A stretch of DNA of 45,266 nucleotides, taken from contig JAKFWA010000121.1 in NCBI GenBank assembly GCA_021732995.1, positions 1-45,266 on the forward strand. The letters are read 5' to 3'. A program made the position numbers and the translations under genes. This document shows, one piece after another, positions 26,900-36,208 of this stretch. Every line of letters starts with the position of its first letter. The first letter of the stretch is position 1. Source of the stretch: Planctomycetaceae bacterium. Lineage in GTDB: Bacteria; Planctomycetota; Planctomycetia; Planctomycetales; Planctomycetaceae. Below the pieces are notes generated by a model, which ran no database searches, was not told where the DNA came from, and was given only the letters and a program-made list of their open reading frames with translations.

Positions 26900-27907
26900 C
26901 TACTTCGTCGGGCGACCGAGGACCGGGTAGGCCGAGTCCTGAAAACCTTTGCCACTGTGTTCTCCCGGCGGGATGACACTGTCGACGAAGGCTTCATCTT
27001 CAGCGGTGATCTGGACCTTCAACGCGCCCATGTTGTCGGCGTATTGCTCGGCGGTGCGCGGTCCGACAATCACCGACGTCAGAATCGGATTTGCCAGACA
27101 CCAGGCCAGAGCGAACTGGCTCGACGGGCAGCCCTTCTTTTCTTCGGCGTACTTCGCGATCGACTGTGATGCTTCGAGGCTCGAATCACGCAACTCAGCC
27201 TGCAGCATGCGAGGATCCTTGCGAGCGGCGCGGCTGCCTTCGGGGAAGGCCTCACCGGGCTTGTACTTGCCCGAAAGAATGCCGCGAGCCAGCGGCGAGT
27301 AAGACACCACGCCGATCCCGTATTCCTGACATAGCGGCAGGACTTCAACTTCGATGTCGCGGTTCACAATGTTGTAGAGCGGCTGCAGGCACGAAATGGC
27401 ATTCAGGTTTAGCCGGTCGCTGGTCCAGAGCGCCTCGCACAGTCGCCAGGCGCGGAAGTTCGAGCACGCGATGTAATGCACCTTGCCTGCGCGGACGACA
27501 TCGTCCAGGGCTCGCAGAGTCTCGTCGATCGGCGTCGAGTAGTCGGGAGTGTGGATGTAGTAGATGTCGACATAGTCGGTCTTCAGGCGTCGCAGGCTGT
27601 TGTCCAACGCCTGCTTCATGTGCACGCGGCTGGCACCCCAATCGTTCGGCCCTTCGCCCATCTTGGCCCGGCCCTTGGTCGCGAGGATCACTCGATCACG
27701 ACGGTCAGCGATGGCCTTGCCGATGACCACTTCCGATTGACCCGCGTTGTACATATCAGCGGTGTCGATGAAGTTGATGCCGTCATCCATCGACTGATGA
27801 ATGATGCGGATGGAATCCGGTTCGGAAGTCTGACCACCGAACATCATGGTCCCCAGACACACGCGCGAGACTCGAACGCCAGACTTCCCCAGATTGCGAT
27901 ATTCCAT
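26900..27907 (-). CDS. Aldo/keto reductase
   Basis: A 335-residue (alpha/beta)8 oxidoreductase. The ATG at 27907 has AAAGGTG upstream and matches the family start MEYRNLGKSGVRVSRVCLGT. The catalytic tetrad is complete: Asp48 and Tyr53 (FIDTADMY), Lys78 (LATKGR) and His119 (YYIHTPD). The NADPH-binding C-terminal GPRTAEQYADNMGAL is present. It resembles the YajO/Tas/YhdN-like group, which reduces small aldehydes and ketones with NADPH. Cytoplasmic, no signal peptide. Monocistronic; its 3' end converges with the small helical protein gene 78 bp away. Confidence 0.92.
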   Translation of the reverse strand: MEYRNLGKSGVRVSRVCLGTMMFGGQTSEPDSIRIIHQSMDDGINFIDTADMYNAGQSEVVIGKAIADRRDRVILATKGRAKMGEGPNDWGASRVHMKQALDNSLRRLKTDYVDIYYIHTPDYSTPIDETLRALDDVVRAGKVHYIACSNFRAWRLCEALWTSDRLNLNAISCLQPLYNIVNRDIEVEVLPLCQEYGIGVVSYSPLARGILSGKYKPGEAFPEGSRAARKDPRMLQAELRDSSLEASQSIAKYAEEKKGCPSSQFALAWCLANPILTSVIVGPRTAEQYADNMGALKVQITAEDEAFVDSVIPPGEHSGKGFQDSAYPVLGRPTK

Positions 27908-28318
27908 CGAAACACCTTTGTGATGAGTTTGAAGCTGCAACGAATTGCCAACTCGTCGATCGAGCGCTAGTCATGTCACTCGATCGCGCTGAGTAGGTTG
28001 AGAATCCTTCTCGACCCGTCTGCGAGTACGGCGACTTACGTCACGCAAGGCAGCGAGCAATCCAGAGCCTGCTGTCTGGCCCTTGACGATCTGTCCTGTT
28101 GCCACTCGCTGACCTTGGCCCCGCTGCTGGTCGGGATGGAATCCCAACCTACGACTACCCGGACAGCCTCCTGTACGCCTTGCCGATCCGCACAGAATTA
28201 CGATCCAGCTCATCAACAGCAATTGATCCGACCGATAGCGGGTGTATGATGAGCGTCCCGCCTCGGCCAACCGGATTGGCCGAAACTTGCCTACCACGCA
28301 GAATCAAAGGGCTATGCC
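27908..28318. other. Divergent gap before the second DUF1501 gene
   Basis: A 411-bp region between the divergent aldo/keto reductase and DUF1501 genes. It holds the promoter listed at 28223-28250. Short open frames on both strands lack start signals and family features, so they are not called. Confidence 0.55.
28223..28250 (+). promoter_or_regulatory. Sigma70-type promoter candidate for the DUF1501 gene
   Basis: TTGATC (28223-28228), a 16-nt spacer and TATGAT (28245-28250). The predicted transcript start is about 60 nt before the GTG start at 28319. Confidence 0.42.
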
Positions 28319-29617
28319 GTGCTCGAACTTTCTGGCTGCAAAAGAGGCTTTTGTGACGGCGTCAATCGCCGCGACTTCCTCCGCATTGGTTCGCTCGCCA
28401 TGGGCGGATTGACTCTGCCAGCCCTGCTGCAGGCGGAAGCACTCGCTGGTCCCCGGGCAACTCGCAAGTCGATTATCAATATCTTCCTGAGTGGCGGTCC
28501 GTCGCACATGGACACCTTCGACTTGAAGACGAAGGCACCGAAAGAGTTTCGCGGTGAGTTCCAGCCGATCGCGACCAACGTGCCCGGCTTCGAGATTTGC
28601 GAGCACATGCCCATGCTGGCGTCGATGGCCGACAAGTTCACGGCCGTGCGATCCATCGTCGGCATGAACGACGAACACACCAACATCCAGTCAGACACCG
28701 GCTGGCCACAGAACTCGCTGCAGTCGCAGGGCGGTCGCCCGAGCATCGGTTCCGTGATGTCCAAAGTCTGGGGGCCCGCTCAAACGACCGACCACGGCAC
28801 CGCGCCCACGTTCGTCGACCTGACGGGCTCATCGAACCCCGGCTTCCTCGGCCAGATCTTTGCGCCCTACCGTCCGGACGGAGAAGGACGTTCGAACCTG
28901 AAGCTCAATCAGAGCATCAGCCTCGGCCGGCTCGATGATCGTCGCGCTTTGCTGTCGAACTTCGATCGCCTGCGACGCGATGCGGATGCCAGTGGCATGA
29001 TGACCGCTCTCGACAGTTTCTCGGAACGAGCCGTCGGCATCATTACTTCCGGCGAGATTGCGAAGGCTCTGGATATCTCGAAGGAAGACCCTCGCCGAGT
29101 TGCCCGCTACGGTGCTGGCAAGCGCGAAGCTGATCGTTTCCTGGTGGCTCGCCGACTGCTGCAAACCGGTGCGCGTTGCGTCTCATTCGCCTGGGGTGGC
29201 TGGGATACTCACGAACGCAACTTCGTTCATCTGAAAGAACAGTTGCCGGCGCTCGATCAAGGCCTGTCCGCGCTGATTGAGGACCTGGACGCTCACGGGA
29301 TGCTCGACGACACCATCATCCTGATGTCCGGTGAATTCGGCCGCACGCCGCGTATCAACGGCAACGCTGGCCGCGACCACTGGTCTCGCGCTGCGTTCGT
29401 GTTCCTGGCGGGCGGTGGTATGCGTCACGGCCAGGCGATCGGTTCGACGAATCGTTTGGGCGAGGTTGCTCAGGATCGACCAGTTCATCTGCAACACGTC
29501 TTCACGACGATCTACAAGCAGATGGGCATTGATCCCGATCACACCACTCTGATGGACCCCAACGGCCGCCCTCAATATCTGGTCGACAACCGCCGGGTCA
29601 TCGAGGAACTGATCTAA
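28319..29617 (+). CDS. DUF1501 protein
   Basis: A 432-residue protein of the sulfatase/alkaline-phosphatase-like DUF1501 group. The GTG at 28319 has AAAGG 8 nt upstream. The twin-arginine leader is short and set back from the start (NRRDFLRIGSLAMGGLTL, about 17-34). Signature motifs are present: SGGPSHMDTFDLK, EICEHMP, SGEFGRTPRINGNAGRDHW and a C-terminal NGRPQYL. No formylglycine-type Cys is seen. Unlike the copy at 43795, no DUF1549/DUF1553 partner is adjacent. The gene is followed by a palindrome of the GGACAATC family. Confidence 0.88.
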   Translation: MLELSGCKRGFCDGVNRRDFLRIGSLAMGGLTLPALLQAEALAGPRATRKSIINIFLSGGPSHMDTFDLKTKAPKEFRGEFQPIATNVPGFEICEHMPMLASMADKFTAVRSIVGMNDEHTNIQSDTGWPQNSLQSQGGRPSIGSVMSKVWGPAQTTDHGTAPTFVDLTGSSNPGFLGQIFAPYRPDGEGRSNLKLNQSISLGRLDDRRALLSNFDRLRRDADASGMMTALDSFSERAVGIITSGEIAKALDISKEDPRRVARYGAGKREADRFLVARRLLQTGARCVSFAWGGWDTHERNFVHLKEQLPALDQGLSALIEDLDAHGMLDDTIILMSGEFGRTPRINGNAGRDHWSRAAFVFLAGGGMRHGQAIGSTNRLGEVAQDRPVHLQHVFTTIYKQMGIDPDHTTLMDPNGRPQYLVDNRRVIEELI

Positions 29618-29624
29618 GCTTCCT

Positions 29625-29672
29625 TGTAGGTCGGACAATCCTCTCCGACAGCCGGACAAGATGTCCGGCTAA
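29625..29672. repeat. GGACAATC-family palindrome, copy 1
   Basis: Starts TGTAGGTCGGACAATCC. It contains GTCGGA/TCCGAC (29630-29649) and a perfect 8-3-8 hairpin GCCGGACA-AGA-TGTCCGGC (29651-29669). It lies between the stops of two convergent genes. The closest copy in the window is at 45112-45160. Confidence 0.85.
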
Positions 29673-29690
29673 CTTGCGGTTGTGATTGCT

Positions 29691-30509
29691 TCACGCCGTC
29701 GCTTCGACTTCCAGACGCACCATTGAAACCGCCAGTTTGCCGTCTGAATCTGGCGGAAAGCGGCGGGCGTATTCGTCGACAACTTCCGAGAGGAAGGCTG
29801 CCGAGCGGTCCGTCGGGACGCGTTGCCAGTAGGGCATCCAGGTCGTTCGCAGCCAGGCGGTGAGGCTCGTGCGATTGTGCGGCATCTGCTTCGGTGCAAG
29901 CTCGACTCGCTGCACGGAGAAGCCTGCGGCGAGCAACCATTCGCGGAACTCGTCAGCGCCTGAGAACTGCCACGGAAAGCGGAACTCAACGAAGAACTCG
30001 CGCCATTCAGATCGGCTCATCACCGCGTTCATGACTTCGATCATGCCGGCGGCATTCCCTCGACCACCGGCGGACACGATCAATCGTCCGCCCGGCCGCA
30101 GCACTTGATGCAGGCCGCGCAGCACTGCTGGCTGGTCGTGCATCCAATGCAGGGCCGCGTTGGAAAAGGCCAGATCGCAGGGACCGATCGCAGCCGAGCC
30201 GTCGCCCGTCACGATGGCCTGACCGTCGCGGGTCAGGAACTCGAGATTGGGAAAGTGCCGCTGCGGAAATGCTTTCCTGGCGAACTCGATCATCTCGGGC
30301 GACGCATCAATGCCGATGACTCGCCCCTGAGGAACGCACCGCGACAGCTCCGCAGTGATCTGACCGTTACCGCAGCCAACATCGAGGATGACTTCATCAC
30401 CCTTCAGGCTGACGTGGCTCAGCAGCTCACGCGCCCACGTTGATTGACCGGTTGATGACGTCGCATAGTCGGACGGCACCCAGCGCACTTGATTCTCGTT
30501 CCTCATCAT
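29691..30509 (-). CDS. Class I SAM-dependent methyltransferase
   Basis: A 272-residue protein. Paired ATGs at 30509 and 30506 start it, 20 bp after the trpS stop; GGACGG precedes them. The Rossmann-fold SAM-binding motif I is VILDVGCGNGQ (about 41-51), with the acidic residue of motif II in VIGIDASPEMIEFA and a motif IV-like CDLAFSNAALHW. The region around ALHWMHDQPAVL resembles trans-aconitate 2-methyltransferase and similar small-molecule methyltransferases. The substrate is not deducible. Probably co-transcribed with trpS, though no functional tie is apparent. Confidence 0.83.
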   Translation of the reverse strand: MMRNENQVRWVPSDYATSSTGQSTWARELLSHVSLKGDEVILDVGCGNGQITAELSRCVPQGRVIGIDASPEMIEFARKAFPQRHFPNLEFLTRDGQAIVTGDGSAAIGPCDLAFSNAALHWMHDQPAVLRGLHQVLRPGGRLIVSAGGRGNAAGMIEVMNAVMSRSEWREFFVEFRFPWQFSGADEFREWLLAAGFSVQRVELAPKQMPHNRTSLTAWLRTTWMPYWQRVPTDRSAAFLSEVVDEYARRFPPDSDGKLAVSMVRLEVEATA

Positions 30510-30528
30510 TCGCCGTCCACAACTTTGC

Positions 30529-31491
30529 TCACAGCCCGCAGGCCGAGCGGACTCGATCCAGCACCACGCGACCAACCTCGCGAGCCCGGCGAGCACCGTC
30601 CTGCAGAATGTCTTCCACTGTGCCGGGTGATTTTTCAAACTCCTCGCGTTTCGCTCGAGCCGGAGCGAACGCTTCCATCGCGGCATCGTACAGAGCCTGC
30701 TTGGCCTCGCCGTAACCCATGCCACCGGCACGGTATTTGGCGGCCAGAGCTGCCTGCTGATCCGAGTTGGCGAACAGTTTATAGAGCGTGAAGATGTTGC
30801 AGGTTTCCGGGTCCTTGACGTCTTCGACGCCCTTTGAATCTGTTTTGATGGACATGATCCGCTTCCGCAACTTCTTCGGCTCTTCGAAGAGTTCGATCGT
30901 ATTGCCGTAGCTCTTCGACATCTTCTCGCCGTCGAGTCCGACCACTTTGGCGGTGGACTCCACGACGTGCGGGCTGGGCAACTTCAGGGCTTCGACTTCG
31001 TAGATCTGATTGAAACGCCCGGCGATGTCGCGCGTGACTTCAATGTGTTGAATCTGGTCCGCACCGACCGGAACCACGTCGCTGTCATACAGCAGGATGT
31101 CCGCCGCCATCAGCACCGGATAAGTAAACAGCCCCACGTCCGCCGCCAGTCCCTTCGCCTTCTTGTCCTTGAAGGCATGGCACTTATCGAGCAGGTGCAT
31201 CTGGGTGACGGTCATCAGCAGCCAGGTCAGCTCAGTCACTTCCGGGATGTCGGACTGCCGGAACAGAGTGGCTCGCGCGGGATCCAGGCCCAGCGACAGC
31301 AGGTCGACGGCTGCCTCACGCGTGTAGAGGCGGAGATCCGCCGGATTGCGCACAGTCGTCAGCGCGTGGTAGTCGGCGATGAAGTAAAACGCCTGCTCGT
31401 TGACTTGCAGATCGATGTACTGGCGAATCGCACCAAAATAGTTGCCCCAGTGAAACCGTCCGGTGGGCTGAATGCCGCTAAGTACTTTCAT
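30529..31491 (-). CDS. trpS: Tryptophan-tRNA ligase
   Basis: A 320-residue class I aminoacyl-tRNA synthetase; AAGGAC precedes the ATG. The HIGH-type signature is [14 protein letters not shown] (about 9-22) and the KMSKS loop is [10 protein letters not shown] (about 193-202), both intact. The length fits bacterial TrpRS (about 330). It charges tRNA-Trp in the cytoplasm. No T-box or trp-codon-rich leader is evident upstream, though the 5' region (31492 onward) contains several inverted repeats. The methyltransferase gene follows 20 bp downstream. Confidence 0.96.
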   Translation of the reverse strand: MKVLSGIQPTGRFHWGNYFGAIRQYIDLQVNEQAFYFIADYHALTTVRNPADLRLYTREAAVDLLSLGLDPARATLFRQSDIPEVTELTWLLMTVTQMHLLDKCHAFKDKKAKGLAADVGLFTYPVLMAADILLYDSDVVPVGADQIQHIEVTRDIAGRFNQIYEVEALKLPSPHVVESTAKVVGLDGEKMSKSYGNTIELFEEPKKLRKRIMSIKTDSKGVEDVKDPETCNIFTLYKLFANSDQQAALAAKYRAGGMGYGEAKQALYDAAMEAFAPARAKREEFEKSPGTVEDILQDGARRAREVGRVVLDRVRSACGL

Positions 31492-31852
31492 TTCTGTCCT
31501 TAAAGTGGTCTAAATGACCGTAGCCGAAACGGCTTGGAGCACGGGTTCTCCGAGGTCATAAACCTCGTTTCTGAGCCCTCAGGCTGCAGGTTTGGAAGAG
31601 CAGGCGAGTCACGAAGGTTAAACCGCTTCAGGCGGCTCGTCACCTTTCCAAAGATGGTCATTTTCCCAAAGGATTCTTTGACGCTCAATTTTGGCATGGC
31701 TAGAGTGCCAGCGGCGTTGCGGCTTCTTTGTTCCGCTGGTTGGTGGGACCTGCTTGCGCTCCGATTCTGTTTGCGCAAGCCTCCGGTAGCTGCGGGTGAA
31801 TTGGTATTGGATACGATTGCCAGGGCCGGGCACCCGATCAAGGAGGATGATC
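31492..31852. other. Divergent gap between trpS and the BON-like gene
   Basis: 361 bp without a convincing gene. It contains CGAGGT/ACCTCG (31551-31567) and GCTTGCGC/GCGCAAGC (31752-31780). Open frames on both strands have random-looking composition. It must hold promoters for both divergent genes. Confidence 0.5.
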
Positions 31853-32095
31853 ATGGATCAACATTTGCCACCGTTTACTTCCGACCAATTGTTGCTTCAA
31901 CTGGTTCGCGATGTTGTGACTCGTCGAACCAACGGGACGATCTACAACTTGGAAGTGTCACTCGACGAAGGAGTTGTCGTCATCCAGGGTCGGACGACAC
32001 GCTACTACCACAAACAGCTCGCGACGAGCGCCGTGCTGGACGAACTGTCGGACTCGCAGATCGAAGTCCGTAACGGAATCTGCGTGACCTGCTGA
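31853..32095 (+). CDS. Small BON-like domain protein
   Basis: An 80-residue protein with a near-consensus ribosome binding site, AGGAGG (31841-31846), 6 nt before the ATG, so the start is secure. Residues about 30-78 resemble a single BON domain: NLEVSLDEGVVVIQGR, a helix with the family-type aromatic and Lys positions (RYYHKQLATSAVL), and IEVRNGI. BON domains are found in OsmY and other envelope or stress proteins and may bind membranes. No signal peptide is present, so this one may be cytoplasmic. The strong ribosome binding site suggests high expression. Confidence 0.72.
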   Translation: MDQHLPPFTSDQLLLQLVRDVVTRRTNGTIYNLEVSLDEGVVVIQGRTTRYYHKQLATSAVLDELSDSQIEVRNGICVTC

Positions 32096-32138
32096 AGCTG
32101 TCGCAGGTCTGAATTCGTGAACGCGGGAAATTCTGTGC

Positions 32139-32160
32139 AACGCGCATCAATTCGCGCGTT
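32139..32160. repeat. 7-bp hairpin after the BON-like gene
   Basis: AACGCGC (32139-32145) and GCGCGTT (32154-32160) with an 8-nt loop. There is no T-run, so terminator function is doubtful. Confidence 0.4.
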
Positions 32161-32250
32161 AATCCGGTCGTCGCGCTGGCGGTTCTGCTGACCTTTGGGA
32201 TAGACCATAGCAGCACTCCGTAAATCGCCCGCCGTCGACCGAGGAACGTC

Positions 32251-32715
32251 ATGAAGACCGTCAAACTGGTTCGCGAACAAGTCATCGATCAACCCGTCGA
32301 GACCGTGTTTGCATTCTTCTCCAGTGCTCAGAACCTGCAAGTTCTGACGCCCAAGTGGCTCAATTTTGAGATCCTCACGCCACTGCCGATTGAGATGCAC
32401 GTTGGCACCATCATTCAGTATGCGCTACGGGTTCGCGGCGTTCCGGTGCAATGGACTAGCGCGATTTCCACATGGCAGCCGCCGTTCGAGTTCGTGGACG
32501 TCCAGTTGAGCGGCCCGTACGCACTGTGGCATCACCGACACAGCTTTGAACCGCGTGGAAACTCGACGGTCGTGCGGGACGAAATCCACTATCGCATGCC
32601 GTTTGGCTGGCTGGGATCGCTCGTGCATGCTGCGATTGTCAAACGCGACCTGGAGAAGATCTTCGCTCACCGGTTCGAGGTCATCGCTCAGCAGTTTGTC
32701 ACGGCCGGTCCGTAG
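32251..32715 (+). CDS. SRPBCC-family ligand-binding protein
   Basis: A 154-residue protein; GAGGAA precedes the ATG. The opening (LVREQVIDQPVETVFAFFSSAQNLQVLTP) and the later DVQLSGPYALWHHRHSFEP and VVRDEIHYRMPFGWLG are typical of the START/SRPBCC helix-grip fold, especially the group often labelled polyketide cyclase or cell-division-inhibitor-like (SulA-like name in databases). Such proteins bind hydrophobic ligands; the ligand is unknown. No signal peptide. It may follow the BON-like gene in one transcript (155-bp gap). Confidence 0.82.
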   Translation: MKTVKLVREQVIDQPVETVFAFFSSAQNLQVLTPKWLNFEILTPLPIEMHVGTIIQYALRVRGVPVQWTSAISTWQPPFEFVDVQLSGPYALWHHRHSFEPRGNSTVVRDEIHYRMPFGWLGSLVHAAIVKRDLEKIFAHRFEVIAQQFVTAGP

Positions 32716-32776
32716 GCGCTGCGGGATGACGTTGGCTGTGAAGCTCCCGCCGCACGCGACTGCTTATCGCCGAGCC

Positions 32777-32974
32777 TTACTGCTCAGCCGCGCTCAGAGC
32801 CCATTCAATCTCATCCAGTTGCTGGCGCTCCAGTAGCTGCCGGCGGCGAACGCCGAGAAACTCCTGCGTGGCCCGATGAATCAAGTCCTCACGGGCTCGA
32901 AACTCACCAGCATCCACGACACGGTCGATCTCGTTGGCAAGATCATCTGAGAGTTCAATGGTGACGGAGTTCAT
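32777..32974 (-). CDS. Ribbon-helix-helix (CopG/ParD-like) protein
   Basis: A 65-residue protein. The ATG at 32974 follows GGAGG. Residues 1-45 have the ribbon-helix-helix pattern (MNSVTIELSDDLANEIDRVV, then AREDLIHRATQEFLG), with a charged C-terminal helix (RRRQLLERQQLDEIEW) like that of ParD-type antitoxins that wrap a toxin. No toxin gene is adjacent: the DNA beyond its stop belongs to the convergent SRPBCC gene. It may be an orphan antitoxin or a plain DNA-binding regulator. It is downstream of the vWA protein gene on the same strand. Confidence 0.75.
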   Translation of the reverse strand: MNSVTIELSDDLANEIDRVVDAGEFRAREDLIHRATQEFLGVRRRQLLERQQLDEIEWALSAAEQ

Positions 32975-33136
32975 AACTACCTCCAGCAAATACGACCCGC
33001 ACGCAAAGCGGATCATACAGTGCCGAGGTTTGTGGGTGGAAAGTGCCTGCGTGAAGCTCGCACCCCGCTTTGCGGGTTACCCTCAGGTTCGCGAAGACAT
33101 CGTTGCCGCGGGCCTCACCCTGAAGTTCTGACGGGC

Positions 33137-35203
33137 TCAAGCTTTCGAGGTCGATGCAGGCCGGTCGGCGGCTTCACTCCCGACGGTGTTATCATTGAAC
33201 CCCACAGCTACAGCGGACATGGTGGAGTGGGTCGGGTTCGGAGTGATCCGCGGCAGGCACAGAGCGGCCTCCAGAATCAATGCCAGCATCATCAGCCCGA
33301 GGAACACGCGCCAGATTTCCTGGATCAGCGCCGACAGGTTGCCGGCTTGATCATCGACGCGGGCAAAGTCGAGCCCCTTGAACAACTCGGTCAGTCGGAC
33401 ATCGTCCAGCACCGGCGCCTGATCTTCGGCGACGGTGCGGTTGAGCGCGACCAGCTTCGCGTCCGCCTGATAGACGCCACCTTGAAAGGCGTACTCGGTT
33501 GAAAGTGCTTCCGGCGGGCCAGCCAGCTTCTGCCAGGAGACAGCTTGATCGTGGCCGACGTCGCCGACCATGAGCTGTCGCGCGTTGCCCAGCATGGCTG
33601 CGCCAGAGTTCAGCGCGCGTTGCACCATCACGTAGAGGACCACACCATCGGTCGCGATCGAAGAGTCTCCGGCGCCAACGGTCGTGCCACAGAAGTAGAC
33701 GCCACCGCGGTTGGTGGTGACGCGAGCGAGCAACGGCGTACCACCTTTCAGCGACGCGATCGGGGTCGTCTCACCTTCGATCGTGCAGAAGTTGCGGACC
33801 TGCAGTTGTCCGACGGGCAAGGCCGCACCGCTTTGAGTGTTCGCCAGTAAGTCTTGATCGGGACGCCAGGTTTCAATGGGCACGCCATCGGACTTCTCGG
33901 ACCAGTCGCCCCACTTCACTCCGAGAAAGTCGTCCGAGCTGACAACGCGCGGCGGGAAGAACATCACCTGCCCTCCGCGGTCGACGAACTCTTGCACCAG
34001 CTTGGCGGTGTCAGCGTCGGGCAATGGACCTTGCCACATCAGCAGGGACAGCGTTTCCCAGTCGATCTGGGGGAGTTGATCGCGAGTCAGAATCTCGGCG
34101 CTGCTGCGTTGATGGGGATCGGGCGAGATCTGAGCGGCCAGTTGCAGCGGTCGAGCTGCTTGCGGTTCATCGGTGACAATGGCCGCCACGCGCGGCGTTG
34201 GCTTGTCGAAAACGAAATAGAACTCGTTGTCAGCGGCGTTGGAGTCGGCCGGGATTGAAACCTTCGCCCAGCCGCGTTCATGAGTGCGCTCGAGCGGCAG
34301 GCGGTGATCCTTGAGGTCAAACTTCGACCCGGTCATCTCGACGGTGAACTCGGAACGCGCCCCTTCGATCTCGAACGACAGCGGGATGCCTTGCTTCTCT
34401 TCGTCCACGACGCCTTCGCGAGTCAGTTGCAGCGAGACCAGCAGCTCAGCACTGTCGCTCGTCTGCAGGCGACGCACATCGGTGACGCGCACGGCCACGT
34501 TGTTGGCGGCCAGATCCGGATAGGCGAGCAAGTGGAACCGCACACCTTGATTGAATTCGAGGAACGAGTCTCGCAACGTCGCCCAGCGGCCGCTTTCGGC
34601 GTTCCAGTCGTTTTGACGAATGTCAGAGCAGATCCAGATCTCGGTACGGCCGGATTTGTTGGCTTCGATGTAGTCTCGCGCAGCTTGCAGCATCGTGGGC
34701 ACATCGGCTGATGCGCTGGACGGTTCAGTCACCGACAACTTTGTCAGAGCATCAGGCGATTCGAGTTCTCGCGGCTGGTTGGTGGTGTTCTCAATCAGAA
34801 TCCAGCGCGTTGAACCAAACATGCTCAACGCCCGCACCAACTGCTGACGTCCGGTCTCCAGTTTGGAGTTCACCGTGCCCGGACTCTGCTGCCGCATGCT
34901 GGGCGAACGGTCGAAGATGATAATTGTCGTGTCGGCTTTGCCACCTGCGGTCAGTCCGAGCCAACCGCTGGCCAGCGGTCGCGCGACGGCGAAGATCAAA
35001 CCGGCAATGGCCAGCGTGCGGAACAGCAGGATCAACCACTGCCGTAGCTTCGCATAGCCGCGTGACATCCGATTGGCGGCCAGGATGAACATCATCGCCG
35101 CCCAGCGGATCGTCTGATAGCGCCTCTGATTGATAAGGTGAATCAGTATCGGCAAAGCGATCAAAGGCAGCGCGGCCAGCAGGAGTGGCTGAAGAAAGCT
35201 CAT
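33137..35203 (-). CDS. BatA-like membrane protein with a vWA domain
   Basis: A 688-residue protein. Residues 1-80 are the N-terminal double-transmembrane BatA domain (FLQPLLLAALPLIALPILIHL, then LRTLAIAGLIFAVARPL). A von Willebrand A domain follows with a MIDAS-type Asp-x-Ser-x-Ser (IIFDRSPSM, near residue 97). A long beta-rich extracytoplasmic region leads to a last membrane helix near 655 (FLGLMMLALILEAAL). Together with MoxR and DUF58 proteins such genes form MoxR-vWA chaperone-like modules of the envelope (Bat operons). No clear ribosome binding site is seen before 35203. Lies 78 bp after the DUF58 gene. Confidence 0.87.
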   Translation of the reverse strand: MSFLQPLLLAALPLIALPILIHLINQRRYQTIRWAAMMFILAANRMSRGYAKLRQWLILLFRTLAIAGLIFAVARPLASGWLGLTAGGKADTTIIIFDRSPSMRQQSPGTVNSKLETGRQQLVRALSMFGSTRWILIENTTNQPRELESPDALTKLSVTEPSSASADVPTMLQAARDYIEANKSGRTEIWICSDIRQNDWNAESGRWATLRDSFLEFNQGVRFHLLAYPDLAANNVAVRVTDVRRLQTSDSAELLVSLQLTREGVVDEEKQGIPLSFEIEGARSEFTVEMTGSKFDLKDHRLPLERTHERGWAKVSIPADSNAADNEFYFVFDKPTPRVAAIVTDEPQAARPLQLAAQISPDPHQRSSAEILTRDQLPQIDWETLSLLMWQGPLPDADTAKLVQEFVDRGGQVMFFPPRVVSSDDFLGVKWGDWSEKSDGVPIETWRPDQDLLANTQSGAALPVGQLQVRNFCTIEGETTPIASLKGGTPLLARVTTNRGGVYFCGTTVGAGDSSIATDGVVLYVMVQRALNSGAAMLGNARQLMVGDVGHDQAVSWQKLAGPPEALSTEYAFQGGVYQADAKLVALNRTVAEDQAPVLDDVRLTELFKGLDFARVDDQAGNLSALIQEIWRVFLGLMMLALILEAALCLPRITPNPTHSTMSAVAVGFNDNTVGSEAADRPASTSKA

Positions 35204-35281
35204 AGGGTAGTTCAGCTTCCGAGGTTCAGTTGGCGAACCGAGTTGTCGTCTTCGCCCACATCAAATCCTGTTTCAACGCGT

Positions 35282-36175
35282 TTAAGTACGGCCTACCAGG
35301 AACCGCATCAGCACCTGTTCGTAGTTCTCATCAATGCTGATGCGGTGGTAGTCGATCGCCGATTCCAGCACGACCTGTTTGAAGTCCGTCAGATATTTTT
35401 GCAGGGCCTTGTGATAGCGGTCCGCGATTTCATTCGGCTCGGCAAACACCGCCGGGCCGCCTTCCATGTCGATGAACCGCATCGGTCGCTTGAACGTAAA
35501 AGCCAACTCCTGCGGGTCCAGCAGGTGGAACGTCACGACGTCATGCTTCCGGAATCGCAGGTGCTGGAAACAACTGCGTAGCTCTGCGGGCTCGATGAAG
35601 AAATCTGAGAGCACGATGATCAACGCCCGCTGCCGGATCGTTTCCGCCAGTTCGTGCAGGACCGATGCGAGATGCGTTTCATCTTGCGGCTGAGCTTGTT
35701 CCAAGATGTCGAACGCTGTCATCAAGTGGGCCGGATTGCGCTTCGGCGGCAGGTGTTTGACGATACCTTTCGCGACGCAGGACACGCCAACGGCGTCACC
35801 CTGTTGCACGGCCAGATACGCAATCGCACCCGCCAGCTTGCGGGCATATTCCAGTTTGGTAACGCCCGTCGAACCGAAGTCCATCGACCCGCTGGTATCA
35901 ACGACTAAACAGCAGCGCAGGTTGGTGTCCGCTTCGAACTCTTTGACGTAGAAGCGATCGGATCGGCCATAAGCCCGCCAATCAAGACGTCTCAGATCAT
36001 CGCCCGGAACGTATTTTCGGTACTCAGCGAACTCGACGCTGGCACCGCGATGCGGACTCTGATGTCGCCCAGACACGTTGCCCTGCATCGGTCGACGCGA
36101 CAGCAGCGGTACTGCCGCCAGTCGCGACAGTACCTGAGGATCCAGAAAGCTCCGCGAGCGTCGATCAGGAGTCAT
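35282..36175 (-). CDS. DUF58 protein with a vWA-like fold
   Basis: A 297-residue cytoplasmic protein. The DUF58 signature is clear (GRHQSPHRGASVEFAEYRKY, then PGDDLRRLDWRAYGRSDR), followed by a vWA-like MIDAS VVDTSGSMDFG (about 91-101). DUF58 proteins are regular partners of MoxR ATPases and BatA-type proteins, and are thought to recruit or be remodelled by the ATPase. In the usual gene order DUF58 directly follows moxR; here an Rpn-type gene stands between them. The ribosome binding site is weak. Confidence 0.9.
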   Translation of the reverse strand: MTPDRRSRSFLDPQVLSRLAAVPLLSRRPMQGNVSGRHQSPHRGASVEFAEYRKYVPGDDLRRLDWRAYGRSDRFYVKEFEADTNLRCCLVVDTSGSMDFGSTGVTKLEYARKLAGAIAYLAVQQGDAVGVSCVAKGIVKHLPPKRNPAHLMTAFDILEQAQPQDETHLASVLHELAETIRQRALIIVLSDFFIEPAELRSCFQHLRFRKHDVVTFHLLDPQELAFTFKRPMRFIDMEGGPAVFAEPNEIADRYHKALQKYLTDFKQVVLESAIDYHRISIDENYEQVLMRFLVGRT

Positions 36176-36208
36176 GTCGTTTCAGTTTTGATGGGAACAC
36201 CGGCGGGG

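Noticed and set aside
31500-31841. 113-codon minus-strand frame upstream of trpS
   Set aside because: Composition looks random, there is no ribosome binding site and no recognised motif. The DNA is better described as an intergenic region.
32777-32974. Complete toxin-antitoxin pair
   Set aside because: Only the ribbon-helix-helix component is present. No small toxin frame adjoins it on the same strand.
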